A stretch of 64,000 bases of DNA from Chamaecrista fasciculata (GCA_003254925.1 QANZ01019395.1:100741-164740), one strand, 5' to 3'. Positions 11,508-23,400 are shown, numbered from the stretch's first letter. The notes: a model not told the origin generated them from the letters alone. Made by a program: numbers and translations.

Positions 11508-11791
11508 ACTATGATGACGGCCATGCCCTAGACAGTGTGGAAATGGCATGGCCGCCCAAACCATGCCTTACACTAGGGCATGGTGGCGGAGGGGGCCTCC
11601 AAATTTTATGTAATATATATATATTATATAGTATAGAGAGAAAATAAATAATTAAGAGTTAGTTCAAGTGATTTGGCCCTCCTAAACTTCCGCACATACA
11701 AATTGAAAAGTGTTTTTCAATTTAATTTAATTATACTTTAATTGTTCTTTCATATTCGTGCAAAATACAAATTATTTACCTATATTCATCA

Positions 11792-12166
11792 AAGACTAAA
11801 ATCACACTTTGGTCTTTCATGTATTATCTTTTTCTCAATTTGGTCCCCTTTAATTTTTTTTTCTCAATTTAGTCTCTCACAAATGTTTCCATTATCAAAG
11901 TTAGTTCCTCCATCTAATTTTTAATGAAATTGGTGATGGGCACTATTAAATGATGATACAAAGTTAGTCCCTTCATCATCATTTAACTTGACACATCATC
12001 ATTTAATAGTGTCACATCACCAACTCCATTAAAAAATTAGATGAAAGGACTAACTTTGACAACAAAAATATTTGTAAGAGATCAAATTGAGAAATAAAAT
12101 TTAAAGAGGACCAAATTAAAAATAAGATCATAGTAAAGCTAAGGACCATAATAAGATTTTAGTCTT
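11792..12166. mobile_element. Non-coding TIR element ('agactaaaatc' ends)
   Basis: It starts 'aagactaaaatcacacttt' and ends 'gattttagtctt'. Inner 'tttggtccc' and 'gggaccaaatt'-like phrases are mirror images across the middle ('gttagt...actaac'). No transposase frame. A run of TA repeats and one unresolved base (12437) follow. Confidence 0.5.
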
Positions 12167-12476
12167 CATCTAAACAAATGTGTACTATATATAAATTATA
12201 ACATAAATTGTGTACTATATATGTATATATTAAAAATATATTAGATGCTGTTAATTTCTTCATTTTAAAATTAATAAATGTATTATAATATTTCTTATTT
12301 CTTCAAATAATCAATGTAAACACTTTAGTTTATTATTTTTAAATATATATATATATATAAATATTAAAAATATCGTTGATAATATAATAAAGACTAATTG
12401 ATAAAATATGCTATTTTACACTACTCACTTATATATTNCCCCCTCCCACTAACTTCAGTCTCTAGCTCCGCCACTG

Positions 12477-12928
12477 GTGGCGGCCATTCCCTATACAAGG
12501 GCATGGTCGCCCAAGCCTTGCCATAAAAAGGATCCCGATGTCAAACAAGTCATTCACGTAATTCCGCCTCCGGAAGTCATGCATTCCAGCAAAGATTCGC
12601 CTAGATATCTCCAAGAGATATTTAAAACTAAACTGATTCTCCTAGAGTCAGTGGGAAACCAAATCCCCCAAATATCGGATCTGCCTATGGCCGCCCACAC
12701 TATAAAAAGGCCTAGGGAGGATCGACCAAGGTAACTCATTCTACTCAGTGTAGACTGATTACTCTCAAATACTCATTACTAACTTAGGCATTGGAAGTGA
12801 ATCGCGGGGCAGCACCCCCGTTGTTCTTTGTTTTGCAAGAAATCGCTACCCGAATTCCTCACCGAACCATGTAAGGTCCCTCGGGCCAGAACTTAATTCA
12901 TCAGGTTTGATCTTCTAACAAAAAAAAA
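12477..12928 (+). mobile_element. LTR remnant of a retrotransposon
   Basis: It contains a TATA box (ctataaaaagg, about 12700-12710), then 'ctaacttaggcattggaagtg' and a GC-rich 'cggggcagcacccccgttg' stretch. This order is characteristic of the promoter and R-U5 part of plant Ty3-type LTRs. It lies in a 1.6-kb block (11309-12928) absent from the upstream receptor-kinase copy. No internal retroelement coding sequence is attached. Family assignment rests on recognition by eye. Confidence 0.5.
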
Positions 12929-13524
12929 ATATTTGGGTTTGATCACAGAGCTATAATTTCTTGGTTCACCAAACCAGCACAAGGCTGCTATTCTATGTGG
13001 AAACATGACAATTTCGAATGGATTCTTCTTCTTGTTGATACTTCATGTCAATCTTAGACTTTTAGTTCATGGGCAGCAACAAATAGGTTAGCATTTTCTG
13101 TAAACAGCATAACTATTGAATCCTTCATTTTACCTTTGTCTTTGATATTACATAATGAATTCATGACATGGAATTATATGTTTTTTTTAAGCTATGGTTT
13201 TTAATGGGGTAACTGGTTTTGAAAAGCTTATCTTAGTTTTTGAAATTTTGCTTTTTTTTTTTAGTCTGCTTTAATCCTTTAGATCATGCTTCATCAGCAT
13301 TAATTGTGGTGGTGAATCTGAGAATTTTGAATACACAGATGAAACAACCAACATCAAGTACAGTACAGATGGGGCTTACATACTCACAGGGGTTAACAAG
13401 AACATCTCTGATGAATATGGATACCCAAAAAATCCAAATCTTCCACAACCACTTTCAGATCTCAGAAGTTTTCCTTAGGGAAAAAGAAATTGTTACACCA
13501 TAAAAACTGCAATAAGAGACCGTT

Positions 13525-14655
13525 AATACCGGCAACAATGAGATCGTCAACAAGAAGTTCAAATTATAATTTGGTGATTGTTTCCACATGAAGGATCTTG
13601 GCATTTTAAAATATTTTCTTGGTGTTGAAGTAGCACGAGGCCCAGACGGGTTCGTTCTCTCTCAATGCAAATATGCCTTTGATATTATTGCTGAAGCAGG
13701 ACTTCTTGGATCCCGACCAGCAGAGACACCATTGGAGCAAAATCATCATCTTGCCCTTTCAACTAGCACTCTCTTACTTGATCCCCAGTCATACCGAGCC
13801 TAGTGGGACGATTGATGTATTTGTGTTTTTACTCACTCAGACATATCTTATAGCGTACATGTGTTATTTCAATTCATGCAGACACCACGACGAGACCATT
13901 GGGATGCGGCATTAAGAGTGGTGCGTTACTTGAAGGGGAGCCCCGGTCAAGGGATTCATCTTGATCAAAATTGTGATCTTCAGCTTCGTGGGTGGTGTGA
14001 TGCTGACTGGGCGGGGATGCCCTCTTACACGCCGATCTCTCACTGGTTGGATGGTCTTCCTTGGACAATCACCGGTGTCTTGGAAGACGAAGAAACAACA
14101 CACGTTGTCAAGATCTTCCACTAAAGCAGAATACCGTGCCATGGCTATGACATTGTGTGAATTGAAATGGTTGAAAGTTGATCTCGCTGACCTTGGTATA
14201 TCGCACTCAAAGGCCATCTCTCTCCAGTGTGACAACCAAGCTGCCCTCCATATTTCTCACAATCCAGTTTTTCATGAACGGACCAAACACATTGAGGTTG
14301 ATTGTCACTTTGTTCGTGATGCTCTTCTTGATAGTACTATCAATCCCTCTTATGTCCCGTCTACCACACATCTTGGTGACATTTTCACAAAGACTTTGGG
14401 AAGAAGTCAATTCAAATTTCTCCTTAGCAAGTTGGGCATTCCTGATCTTCATGCACCAACTTGAGGGGGTATTGGAGGGATATAATATTATAAGATACTA
14501 TTAGATATTATTGTTAGTTTATTGATATGTATTTTGCAATTTGAATTAGGAAATCTTATTTGATTTATTTGCACCGTATTTTCATGTATATATACCATCT
14601 AAAGTGAATAAAGAGGACAAGTCAATTTGGCCAATTCTTTTGGTTTGGTTTAACA
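13525..14655 (+). mobile_element. 3' half of a Ty1/copia retrotransposon inside the pseudogene
   Basis: The conceptual frames, broken by several shifts, give the end of the reverse transcriptase (HMKDLGILKYFLGVEV, about 13586-13633) and then RNase H (DADWAG, SRSSTKAEYRAMA, FTKTLG). This is the copia order. It ends with a polypurine tract (ttgaggggg, 14461-14469) and a 186-bp LTR (14470-14655). The 5' half, with gag, protease, integrase and the other LTR, is missing. The 5' edge abuts receptor exon 2 and the 3' edge abuts receptor intron 6, so insertion was followed or accompanied by a deletion of about 1.7 kb. No target-site duplication can be read. Confidence 0.9.
14470..14655 (+). repeat. 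3' LTR of the copia fragment
   Basis: It follows the polypurine tract directly, begins 'tattggaggg' (the usual TG changed to TA) and ends 'tttaaca', keeping the terminal CA. It contains a 'tatatatacc' stretch near 14587 that could serve as a TATA element. It points toward the receptor's transmembrane and kinase exons downstream. Confidence 0.7.
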
Positions 14656-16612
14656 GAGGCAATATAGTTTAGTCCCTTAAACTTATTTTTTTGGGGACTA
14701 ACTTATAGGGACAAAAGGTCTAAAATCAAATGTATTGATTTCATGACTTTTAGCTTTCAGGAACTAAAAGGTACTGTAAACTAGACTTTCAGGGACTGAT
14801 TTCTAAACTCTTATATCTTTCAGGGACCAATTTACATGTTTACTCTTTTTTATTTTTCGTGAAACTAACGGAAACACCATTTTTCAGTGTGGATGACCAA
14901 AATATTTGTGGCTCAGATACGTGCAAGAAAAAGATCATTGTTGTTCCAATTGCTGCTTCAGTATCATCTGCTCTAGTATTGTTGAGTGCTATTATCTTTA
15001 TTATTTGGAAACTTAGAAGAAACAAACAATTTAATCCCAAATTATACTTTACAAAAGCAGTGAAAATGAAAGGTCTGTATGATATCAATTTCTATTTGAA
15101 CCAAAGATGAAGAACCAAAAAATGCCAACAAAGGAGGAAGGACTATAGCATCCAAGAAGTGGCAATATAGTTATGAGGAGGTGTTAGAAATCAACAACAA
15201 CTTTGAAGATGTCATAGGGAGAGGAGGATTTGGAGTAGTGTATAGTGGAAATTTGAAGGACGGGACCAAAGTCGCGGTGAAGATGCTTTCTTCATCATCA
15301 TCTCAAGGATCAAAGGAATTTAAGACAGAGGTAATCACCACTTTGTGATTTGTCACTGATACTTCAACTTCAATCACCATCAGAATCATCAGCAGGAAAT
15401 GAATTATGGCTTGCAGGCTGAGCTGTTAATGACAGTTCATCACAGAAATTTGGTGTCCTTCATTGGCTACTGTGATGAAGATAAGATGTTTCTCATATAT
15501 GAGTACATGATCAATGGCAACCTAAAACATTACCTCTCAGGTTGGTTCATTGACATTTCATACCCTGCTTTACTCCTTTGTTCCAAATAGGAAAAAAATG
15601 CAAATAGTCCCCTTCAAATATGGTCTTGTTGCAAATAGTCCTCTCAACTTCTAAGCCTGTCAAATAGCTCCCTTTAAATATGGCCTGGTTGCAAATAAGT
15701 GAATAACCCTCTAAACTGTCAAACCTATAAAATACCCTCCTTCCACTATGGTCTAATTATAAATACCCCCCTTAAAATATAAAATTTAACAAATACTCCC
15801 TTGAACTCTTACAATCTTGTATATAACTCTAATTTTACAGATAGTTCTTAGTTCTCACATCCTATTGCTATGTATGTATATTTAATTGTGTTTAAAGCTT
15901 TCTTATCTATTAAAAAAAAATCAGAAAAAGGTTAAATCAAATATGCTTAAATTTAAAATTTTGTGAAATTTGAAGGGGTTATTTGCTAAATTTTAAAGTT
16001 CAACGGGTTATTTGAAACTAGACCATAGTTGAAGGAGAGGATTTGCCAGGTTTGATAATTATGGGGGTTATTTGTAACTATGCCAAAGTTGAAGGGGCTT
16101 ATTTGCATTTGTCCCTTCCAAATAAAGAATAGAGAGAAAGAGATCATCTTAATTTGAGATATTTATCATGAATGGATGCAGATAGGAACTCACATATCTT
16201 GAGTTGGGAAAAAAGACTTCAGATAGCAATTGATGCAGGACAGGGTGAGTAGTAGTATATTGGTTTTGTGCTTTCATATTTTGATTCTGTAGTGATATTT
16301 GATATGTTTTTGAGTTGTAGGATTAGAATACTTACACCATGGATGCAAGCCACCTATAATTCATAGAGATGTGAAGACTGCCAACATTCTATTGAGTGAG
16401 AACCTAGAAGCTAAGATAGCTGATTTTGGCCTCTCCAAGGTGTTTAAGAATGATAACACCAATGTAGAACCTGTCATGGGCACCACAGGCTACCTTGACC
16501 CCGAGTAAGTAATATTATTATATGACTAAAACTCTATTTTGGTCCCCCATGTTTTTACTTTTTACAAATTTAGTTAAATATTAGATTGAGAGACTAATAT
16601 TGATAAAATAAA

Positions 16613-17126
16613 GGGTAAATTACACTTTGGTACCCTATGGTTTGACCTCACTCCACTTTGGTACCTGTGGTTTAAAACTTGACACTTTAGTACCCTGAGG
16701 TCTCCACCGTTACTCTTTTGGTACCTTGAGCAATTTTTTGTTAGTTCTGGATAGATTTTGGCACGTGGGCTCACTAAAACTCAATTTTATCTAACATTTT
16801 ACCACAACAATAAAGATTAAATGCATGTTTTTCAAAACCTAGCTCTAAATTCTCTCAAAACTTTCTCAGCATCCAACACCGAAATCATTCAAAACTTTCG
16901 AAAAGCATGCGTTTGATCTTTGTTGTGGCAAAAATGTTGGACAAAATTGAGTTTTAGTGAACCCACGTGCAGGTCACGTGCCAAATTTCGTCCAAAACTA
17001 ACGAAAAAATTGTTCAGCATACCAAAAGGGGTGGAGACCTCATGGTACCAAAGTGTCAAGTTTTAAACCATAGGGTAGCAAAGTGAAATGGGGTCAAACC
17101 ACAGGATACTAAAGTGTAATTTACCC
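16613..17126. mobile_element. Mutator-like TIR element in intron 11 of the pseudogene
   Basis: The termini are 'gggtaaattacactttggta' and its inverse ending 'aagtgtaatttaccc'. The inverted repeats extend well over 100 bp, and the centre is also partly palindromic ('gcacgtgggctcac' against 'gtgaacccacgtgc'). The flanks 16604-16612 and 17127-17135 both read taaaataaa, a perfect 9-bp target duplication as made by Mutator-like transposases. The intact copy has no insertion here, so it came after the gene duplication. Non-autonomous, no coding sequence. Confidence 0.8.
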
Positions 17127-18015
17127 TAAAATAAAAGATATATATTTTGTAAGGGATTAAATTGAGAAGAAAAACCTGAGGGACTGAAATGATAAAGTAC
17201 TAATATGTTGAGGGACCAAAATATAATTTTAGTCATTATTAAAGTACTCACATGTAACAGCACAATCAGTGAGTAAGACTTAATTAGCCGTTTTTCATAG
17301 TTAGTTAATGCAAGCAGCAACATGTGCTCATTGTTCAGGTACTACAAAACAAGGAAGTTGAAGGAGCAAAGTGATATTTATAGCTTTGGAGTAGTGATAT
17401 TAGAGCTAATAACTGGTGGAGCAACAATTATAAAAGGAGAAAAGTTGATGCATATACTACAATGGGTAAGACGTGAACTTGGAAAAAGGGGATATAAGCA
17501 GAATTGTAGATCCAAGGATAGAAGGCAAATTTGGTGTTGCTTCTATGGAGAGAGCTTTAAAAGTAGCAATGGCATGTTGTGCATCAAGCAGCATTCATAG
17601 ACCAAAGATGGATTTTGTGGTAGCAGAACTCAAACATTGTTTGGAAATGGAGATGCCTTGTCGTAGTGAAACTTCTGAGATACCAAGTGAGATTCATACT
17701 GAATTATGTATCAGCTCCTCGGAACCATTTTCCTCCATAGATTCTGATCCTATTACCTGTCCTTTTGCAAGGTAATGTAATTGCAAAGTAAGGATTCTTT
17801 GTAAAACTCAAAAGACTTGTGTTATGAATGTCACAAGATACAGTGAAATTAGAGTTTTTTTTTTTGTAAGAAACCAAACTCAATATCATATAGCAATAAA
17901 TAGTTGGTTGGAGTGATAAGTATTTTAATCTGAGTCTTGTTGGAGACATGAGAATTTTACTTTTGTAATGAGACCCTTGACTTGAATAAGGATTAGTTCT
18001 GACTTAAAAGATGAT

Positions 18016-18498
18016 TGAATGTTTATTTTGATCTTTTATGTTTTAAAATGTTTAAATTGGACCTACATGTTGATAAAACGTTTCATTTTGGTCCCAAACT
18101 ATTGAATTTGGTCATATTTCTCTCGTTTATCATTTCAAGTTCAAATGACTTGTTAAGAGTAACTCATAGTTTTGAATTCATCGCATTCGAACTTGAAACG
18201 AGAGATATATGATCAATTTTACTTGTTTGATCGTAAAACAAGTTATCTACTTTCAGGATCGATTTGACATCGTTTCCTGACGGTCCCAACTAGATAGAGA
18301 AAGTACTATTTGAGAATAATACGCAACTCTGATTTCAAACTTGAAATGAGAGAAATATTACCATATCCAATAGTCTTGGACCAAAATAAAATGTTTTGTT
18401 AACATTTAGGACCAATTTGAACATTTTGAAATGTAAAGGACCAAAATGAATATTAAGACATATATTTAGGACCAAAATGACCCTTTAACTATTTTTTT
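18016..18498. mobile_element. R1-family insertion in the 3' flank of the pseudogene
   Basis: The flank of copy 1 reads 'gatgattg' directly followed by 'cattttttttcc'. Here about 480 bp of R1 sequence separates the two, which defines the insertion. The right end has the full terminus 'ggaccaaaatgaccctttaa'; the left end is shortened by about 35 bases relative to the copy at 50972. Non-coding. Confidence 0.65.
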
Positions 18499-18739
18499 TC
18501 TCCTTGGTGGGGTGAGATGAGTCCAAGCGTTAGCCCAAAAGGTGAAGGCCCAATAGCTTGGTTTATATGATTTCGATTAAAAAAACTTAAAAAGAATAAA
18601 CAATGGATATGGACAAAGATAGAATTACTAAGTTCTAGTTTAAGAGTTATGGTATGATATGAAAGTGGAAGTGAGTGAGAATATCTCAATTAGCTGGCTT
18701 TAACAATTTGGAGGACACTTGGATTCACTACTTGTTTGG

Positions 18740-21700
18740 ATGTGTTTTAGAGATGGAATCTGGAATCCCATCCCATGTAATATTTAACCAGAAAGGGAAA
18801 GGCAAGAGGGGAAAAAAAAACACAAGGCAACTAGTTCTTTTTGAAAAGTAAAAGGAGGAGAGAATGAGGAGGTAAGGAATCAGTAAGTAATAAGTGAAAG
18901 TGCAGGCATACATACATGATGACATTTTTTTTTATTCTTATTCTCTTGTTTTGTTGTGAATAAATATCAAAGATTAGAAAGATTTTGTGAAAACTCAGAG
19001 CTCCCAAGAAAAGAAAAGAGAATCTCCAAGATCATCAAAATATACTGAAAAATAACAGTCAAATGAATATATTAACACAAACAAAACAAGACTTGCAAGG
19101 CAAGGCTTAATCAAAGTGTTGTTATTATTATTTAGAGGCATCAAGATATGGAAGTGGGTTTTATCTTAATGGGTGGGATTCTTTTTTTGTGTGGAGATAA
19201 TGTCAATATTCTATTTAGAGGTAAGGCGTGAGAAATAGGAATAGTGGTAATGTGTGAAAAGGGAAGGGAGTCAAATCAAAATCAATCCATCCATCAGCAT
19301 CTTATCTCCAAAATGCAACAACCTTCATGATCTTGTCTGTTGTTGTTTCCAAGTGGCATATTATAATAATATTATTAATGATTTAATAATTCAAGTAAAA
19401 TTGAGAGAAAGCCAAAACCTGTTGGCACATAACCAACAGCATTCCCTCAAGACAGGGGAAGAAAGAAAGAAAAGAAAGAAACCACACTTACTAACTACAC
19501 TATGCTTACAATAACCTAATCCTACACACATGCACGCCTTTCCTTTCTCCACCAATGTTAGGTTTCTCTACATTTTGATAGCGACCTTCTCACTTCCCTA
19601 CTTTAGGTCGTGTTTAAAGAGTTCAAAGGATGGAGGATAAAACGGAATCATCATTAATGAAATTGAAAATAGTTTGGAATATAATAGAAGACTAGATCAC
19701 TAGAATGACTTGTTTCAAAGTTTTAAGAGAAAAGTATACTTAATCATCTTAATTATTTACAAATATAACAAAATTAGCTTAAATCGTACTCTTGACCTCA
19801 TTATTACTAAAAAAAAATTTTGAATGTGATTATATTTTTGTCATTTTAAATTTAAATAAAATGAATAAAAAATTATGTGTTATTATGATAAGTGGTTTAA
19901 TTGAAATTGTCAACCAACAAAATCAAATAAAACACCGAAAACACCGAAAGTGAGTTTTTTATTGGACGATAAAAAAAACAAATAAAGTTGATCATATGAT
20001 TTATATCTCTTTCGTTTTAACTTTCAAGTTCAAATATAAAAATATTTAATATTATAAATTATTTTCAATGAATTTTTTTTATTTAATTTTTTCTATTTAA
20101 TTGAGATCATTAATAACATTAATCAAATAGACTTGAAAGTGAGTTTATAACTAAAAAATTAAAAATTTATATGCACATAAAATCAATTTTACATAAAAAA
20201 ATAGACAAAAGACTGAATTAAAACCACCCCAAATAAATGGGATCAAAAATACAATTTAGCCATAAAATTAATAGAATAGAGTGGTTCATTAATTTTTTTA
20301 TGGGATTAATTTTTTTTTTCAATCTTAGTTCTTTAAAAACATGAATACACCTAAATTTCCCATTAAATCATCCAAACTACATATAGCTCACAATTAAGTC
20401 ATTCACTCATTTACACACAACCCCCCTCCCTTCTCCATCCAAATATACTCTCTCTCTCTCTATCTAAATTACATTATCAAATTATATACAATTGATTATA
20501 TCATTGTTACAAAACTTTTAGATAAACAAAAAATTATATATAATGAATTCCTCTGTAATAAAAGTTATATCCTAATCCAATGCAACTTGAGAAGAAATAG
20601 ACATCGAGAGCCGAAAGGGTGAAGAGTAATTAATATTAGACAAGTGTGCGTTTAATAATAATCTCCGATCCGTACGCAAAGGCTTTTTGACGTAATGGCT
20701 CCAATGGGAGATGAGAACCAAGGACCATTCAGAAAATTAACGAGGCAGTCCTAACTGGGCCTATTTTCATATTGTAAAGGACTAAAGGGCAACAATGTAT
20801 TTTTCAGTCCACGCTTCTACTTCATTCTTCAACCTTCACCAATTACATTATCACCCCTAGGCCTGTCATCTTCTCCAATCTTTTCTTTTCTTTTCTCCTT
20901 ATGACTTGCTCAAACTCTGGACTTCGTGCATTATCACTTTTTCCTATTGCTGTGACAAGCCTGATAAACATTAAATAATAAGAGGTTTTATCCGATAAAG
21001 ACTTAATTGGAATGCAATTGCATTATAGTCTTTAACATTAAAGTAATTTCATTTTCATCTTTGGTGAGGTCAACATTTGTGAATAGTTGATCTGATCCCT
21101 AAGTGTAACGAGGGATGTATGAATCCAACTGTTAACATCATCAGCAAGTCGACAAAAAATCTCAAAGCAAAACCAAAAAACAAAATGCCAAACAAGTCAT
21201 CGTTTTCGGGGGATGCGCCCAGATCAATGATGGATCACTCCATTTCTGCTCTTGTCATTTCTCATATCTCTTTCCCCATTTTTCCTCATTCCCTTGTACA
21301 CTTGTACTTGTACACTACCCTACCAAACCCATTACATTTATACCCCACTCATACGCATTTCATCTATTTCTAAACCACACATTTATTTATTCAGCAATAG
21401 ATATTAGTATTACAATCGCCAGAGACTCAAGAAGACATTAGATAAAACAGAAAATAGTACGTCAATTATCATTATATCTGGGTAAACAAGAGCTCACATC
21501 GATCCTACATACCATAAGTTTTTACATAAATGTGATGTGATGAGATGAGTTATAAAGTGAACAGAGTGGGTAATAGTAATAATAAACACATATGAGTTAA
21601 ACATAATCATCAACTTCTAAACTATATACAAAAGCTTTAGATACTTTCAGATTAATCTCCCAAATCAATGCATGGTCTCGTCTTAATTTTCCAAGACAAT
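18740..21700. other. AT-rich intergenic DNA without a recognised gene
   Basis: Short chance frames only. There is a CT microsatellite near 20448-20461 and scattered A/T tracts. Sequence from about 21600 to 21908 probably contains the 3' UTR of the zinc-finger gene on the minus strand. Confidence 0.5.
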
Positions 21701-21908
21701 TTCCCCCAACAACAAAAACAAAAAACAAAATGAGATCGATTCTGCGCTTCAATTCACCCATCCATTCATACCTTCAAATAAAATATTTACACAATTCCTC
21801 CCAGCTTGCTGCTTCCAAAATAAAATCTCCACTGTGTAGTTTAATTTCTCCATTTCCTCCTCAGATAAGGATGAAAAGAAAAGAATCAGAAACAGAATCG
21901 ATGAAACC

Positions 21909-23048
21909 TTACTTCACGAGCTCCGAAACCCACCCAACATCCGGGGCTCCACCCGATGAATTCGGGCCGGATCCGGATCTTTCCAGAGAATTCTCCTTGC
22001 TCAATTTCTCGAACATTTTTGCCCTTATGTTTCTTCCTGATTCCACTCTTTCCATTACAGGCTCCTCCTCATAACTCTGATCCCAAGCATCGAAATAGCT
22101 AGACCCATTACCGGTCGGAGCTTGAGTCGGCGTAGTGGGGAGACTACAGAATCCGGGTCGGAGAATGGATCCACGTGGAGATCCGAAACAGGGAGACCCC
22201 ATCGGAATATTCCAAGAAGGGGACAACGACTTATTACCTTTACCAAGCTGTAAATTACGCAGAGAAGCCACCATCTCATTGATGGAATTCGAACCCAGAG
22301 ACCGGCTCAGAGACTGTGCCATCGGAGACATAGGAGGAGATTCCGCCGGAGGCGTAGCCGGAGGCGAAATCGACGCCGGAGAAGACATGAACGACAGTGT
22401 AACCGCCTGCCTTAACGGAGATCCATCGTAACAATCGACTGAGTTGTTGTTGTTGTGGTTGTTTCCACTCCGGGGACTCTGCTGAGGCAGAACCCTAAGT
22501 TGCTCCGGCGTGTGAGCAAAGAAGCACACCCTTCTCCGGCAGCTAGTCCCGTCCTTACACGGCTGAGTACGATAACGCGCCGGGTGAAGCCAGCACTCAA
22601 AAACACCATGAGCGAACTCACATGCATCTCCTTTCTTGCAGCTTCCTTTGCGAAATTCAGGACACGCCGTACCGGAATAGTGATACTTCCTCGGATCTCT
22701 CCGGCGAGCCTTCTCGCCGGGATGAGCATAAGGGCATTCCGTCCAGTCATGTGACCTGCCACGTGCGCATCGCCGGACTTTGAACTCGTAGATGCGGAAA
22801 TGATCGCAAGAGTAAGCATCTAGAGGAGCATCCGAAATGATCTCAGAATCGGAGTCGATGTCGGCGTCGTTGGACGGAAGATATCGCTGGAACGCCGTCA
22901 ATGCTTCTTGCATGTAAAACGGAGAAAACTCGCCGGCGACGGCGTCGGAGTAAGGGGAGTAAATCTCAGCCGTTGAATCATCAACCTGAAGAGGCCACGG
23001 AGGTACGTGGACCGTTGGATTAGAGCGATGGTGTTCCCCGAGCATCAT
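21909..23048 (-). CDS. RR-TZF CCCH zinc-finger protein (AtTZF2/AtTZF3 type)
   Basis: An intron-less gene of 379 residues. The N terminus ([20 protein letters not shown]) matches this subfamily closely. An Arg-rich module C-x5-H-x4-C-x3-H (Cys94, His100, Cys105, His109) precedes two CCCH fingers: C-x7-C-x5-C-x3-H (Cys129, 137, 143, His147) and C-x5-C-x4-C-x3-H (Cys164, 170, 175, His179). This is the plant RR-TZF arrangement. All ligands are present. The C-terminal half is Ser/Pro-rich with a conserved leucine-rich stretch (about 255-270) and ends VGWVSELVK, as in relatives. Family members bind RNA in processing bodies and stress granules, shuttle to the nucleus, and affect ABA, jasmonate and stress responses. 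The start is the first Met of the conserved N terminus. No lesion is seen. Long frames on the opposite strand are shadows of its high GC. Confidence 0.95.
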   Translation of the reverse strand: MMLGEHHRSNPTVHVPPWPLQVDDSTAEIYSPYSDAVAGEFSPFYMQEALTAFQRYLPSNDADIDSDSEIISDAPLDAYSCDHFRIYEFKVRRCARGRSHDWTECPYAHPGEKARRRDPRKYHYSGTACPEFRKGSCKKGDACEFAHGVFECWLHPARYRTQPCKDGTSCRRRVCFFAHTPEQLRVLPQQSPRSGNNHNNNNSVDCYDGSPLRQAVTLSFMSSPASISPPATPPAESPPMSPMAQSLSRSLGSNSINEMVASLRNLQLGKGNKSLSPSWNIPMGSPCFGSPRGSILRPGFCSLPTTPTQAPTGNGSSYFDAWDQSYEEEPVMERVESGRNIRAKMFEKLSKENSLERSGSGPNSSGGAPDVGWVSELVK

Positions 23049-23400
23049 GATAGTTTTGTTTTGTTGTTTCGGTGGATTTTGGATTTTGGATGTTTACAGA
23101 AACTCCGGCATGGTTGGTCGCGTTTATAAACAGCCAAAAGTGAAGGGGGGTTATAATAACCGTGGTTTGGTTAACGCATTAACCCGAGTTAGATGAAAAA
23201 ATCAATGAGTTACAATTACATTTACCACAACCACGGTTAAAAGTAGAGGAATTTCCTCGGTTACGGGACTGGTCCAACAAACATAAAAGACAGGTGGCAT
23301 TTTAGTGAGCCACGTAGCCTAAACGGATAATGCAAGTGTTGATGCGGTGGAAGAGTTGATCCACGTGGCGTGTGTGGAGTGGACAGAGTATAATCACGAT
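23049..23400 (-). promoter_or_regulatory. Promoter of the zinc-finger gene: TATA box and G-box
   Basis: A TATA element tttataaa (23123-23130) lies about 75 bases upstream of the ATG. A perfect G-box ccacgtgg (23361-23368, followed by cg, an ABRE-like context) lies about 315 bases upstream. A second ACGT site (gccacgtagc) is near 23313. These fit the ABA and stress induction known for AtTZF2/3 relatives. The sites are seen; regulation is inferred. Confidence 0.5.

Larger units (their letters stand above)
13005..17775 (+). pseudogene. Second copy of the malectin-like LRR receptor kinase, multiply broken
   Basis: It is closely similar to the upstream gene, introns included. Surviving parts: exon 1 13005-13086, exon 2 start 13288-13524, exon 7 from 14888, exon 8 15107-15330, exon 9 15417-15540, exon 10 16182-16244, exon 11 16321-16504, exon 12 17339-17775. 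Lesions, each visible against copy 1: the intron 1 acceptor is changed from AG to AT (13286-13287); a Gln codon is TAG in exon 2 (about 13477-13479); the rest of exon 2 through intron 6 (copy 1 bases about 6143-7824) is gone, with a copia 3' half in its place; the exon 7 donor is deleted (about 15031); one base is inserted in exon 12 (about 17481-17486), shifting the frame. The kinase core ([15 protein letters not shown]) is still readable. A functional receptor is not possible. Confidence 0.93.

Noticed and set aside
22412-22819. Long minus-strand frame, and several plus-strand frames, inside the TZF gene
   Set aside because: These are shadows produced by the GC-rich coding sequence of the zinc-finger gene. 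The true frame has all zinc ligands and subfamily motifs.
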